A stretch of 64,000 nucleotides of DNA from a gamma proteobacterium symbiont of Taylorina sp. (GTDB taxonomy: Bacteria > Pseudomonadota > Gammaproteobacteria > GRL18), in NCBI GenBank assembly GCA_025655455.1, contig JAHXIV010000056.1, forward strand, positions 1-64,000, given 5' to 3'. This document shows positions 63,730 to 64,000 of the stretch, in pieces. Made by a program: the position numbers and the translations under genes. The stretch's first letter is position 1; each line of letters opens with the position of its first letter. The notes beneath the pieces are model-generated. The model saw nothing but the letters and a program-made list of their open reading frames with translations, had not been told where the DNA came from and made no database searches.

Positions 63730-64000
63730 CTATAGCAGATTAAAATTGATACGAAAATGGATGCCGTCATCCTGTAAATTATGATCCGGATAATCAGGTG
63801 CTTCTTTAATATCATGTGCGAAATAGATGGCAGCATCCATCCGCTCACGAATTTTCCATGTGATGCCCATGCCAATGCTGAATAAATAGTTTTTATCACC
63901 ATAGTCATGATAATTCCAGGCAACACCGTAGTCGATAAAGGGCACCAATTCAAACTGTCCGTATTTTGAATTATCTAACACGGGGTGATGTAATTCCAGT
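63730..64000 (-). CDS. C-terminal part of a TPS outer-membrane transporter (FhaC/ShlB family), truncated by the window end
   Basis: ..LELHHPVLDNSKYGQFELVPFIDYGVAWNYHD..DDGIHFRINFNLL*; terminal barrel strands, reading frame open to base 64000. Confidence 0.75.
   Translation of the reverse strand, partial: LELHHPVLDNSKYGQFELVPFIDYGVAWNYHDYGDKNYLFSIGMGITWKIRERMDAAIYFAHDIKEAPDYPDHNLQDDGIHFRINFNLL

Overview
The window is an AT-rich gammaproteobacterial-type chromosomal segment with dense, mostly minus-strand gene order. Left end (about 1-15 kb): a complete chemosensory operon (cheY, STAS, cheA, a poly-HAMP MCP, cheW, cheV-like, cheR, a ParA-like ATPase, cheB). It is flanked by a 1255-aa membrane receptor-phosphatase (NMT1 + two SBP_bac_3 domains + TM + PAS + SpoIIE/PP2C), decayed pieces of paralogous phosphatases, and an FHA protein. 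Middle (15-50 kb): conserved housekeeping genes (pnp-rpsO-truB-rbfA-infB-nusA-rimP, ydbL/ydbH-like, cysM, DAHP synthase, prfC, rimI, UDG, leuA, pssA, ilvC-ilvN-ilvB, Prx, tex, two CNNM/CorC proteins, hom, alaC). Right end (50-58 kb): a plus-strand cobalamin riboswitch followed by a btuB/ABC transporter/cobT-cobS-cobU-cobC salvage locus. At 58.5-64 kb there is a minus-strand two-partner-secretion locus with a TPR-CHAT protease gene between transporter and exoprotein. The most interesting signals are: (1) the SpoIIE/STAS/chemotaxis hybrid system with repeated phosphatase C-terminal stubs; (2) a family of four 72-80 bp REPIN/MITE-like palindromes with GGAGTCAAATG ends, one of which supplies the stop codon of an ABC ATPase and the apparent start of the btuF-like gene; (3) the TPS-CHAT operon; (4) a promoter-to-terminator small RNA candidate upstream of rimP; (5) truB with no ATG/GTG/TTG start available for its conserved N-terminus. 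No rRNA, tRNA, CRISPR array or intact transposase was recognised. All family calls come from reading the sequences, not from database searches.
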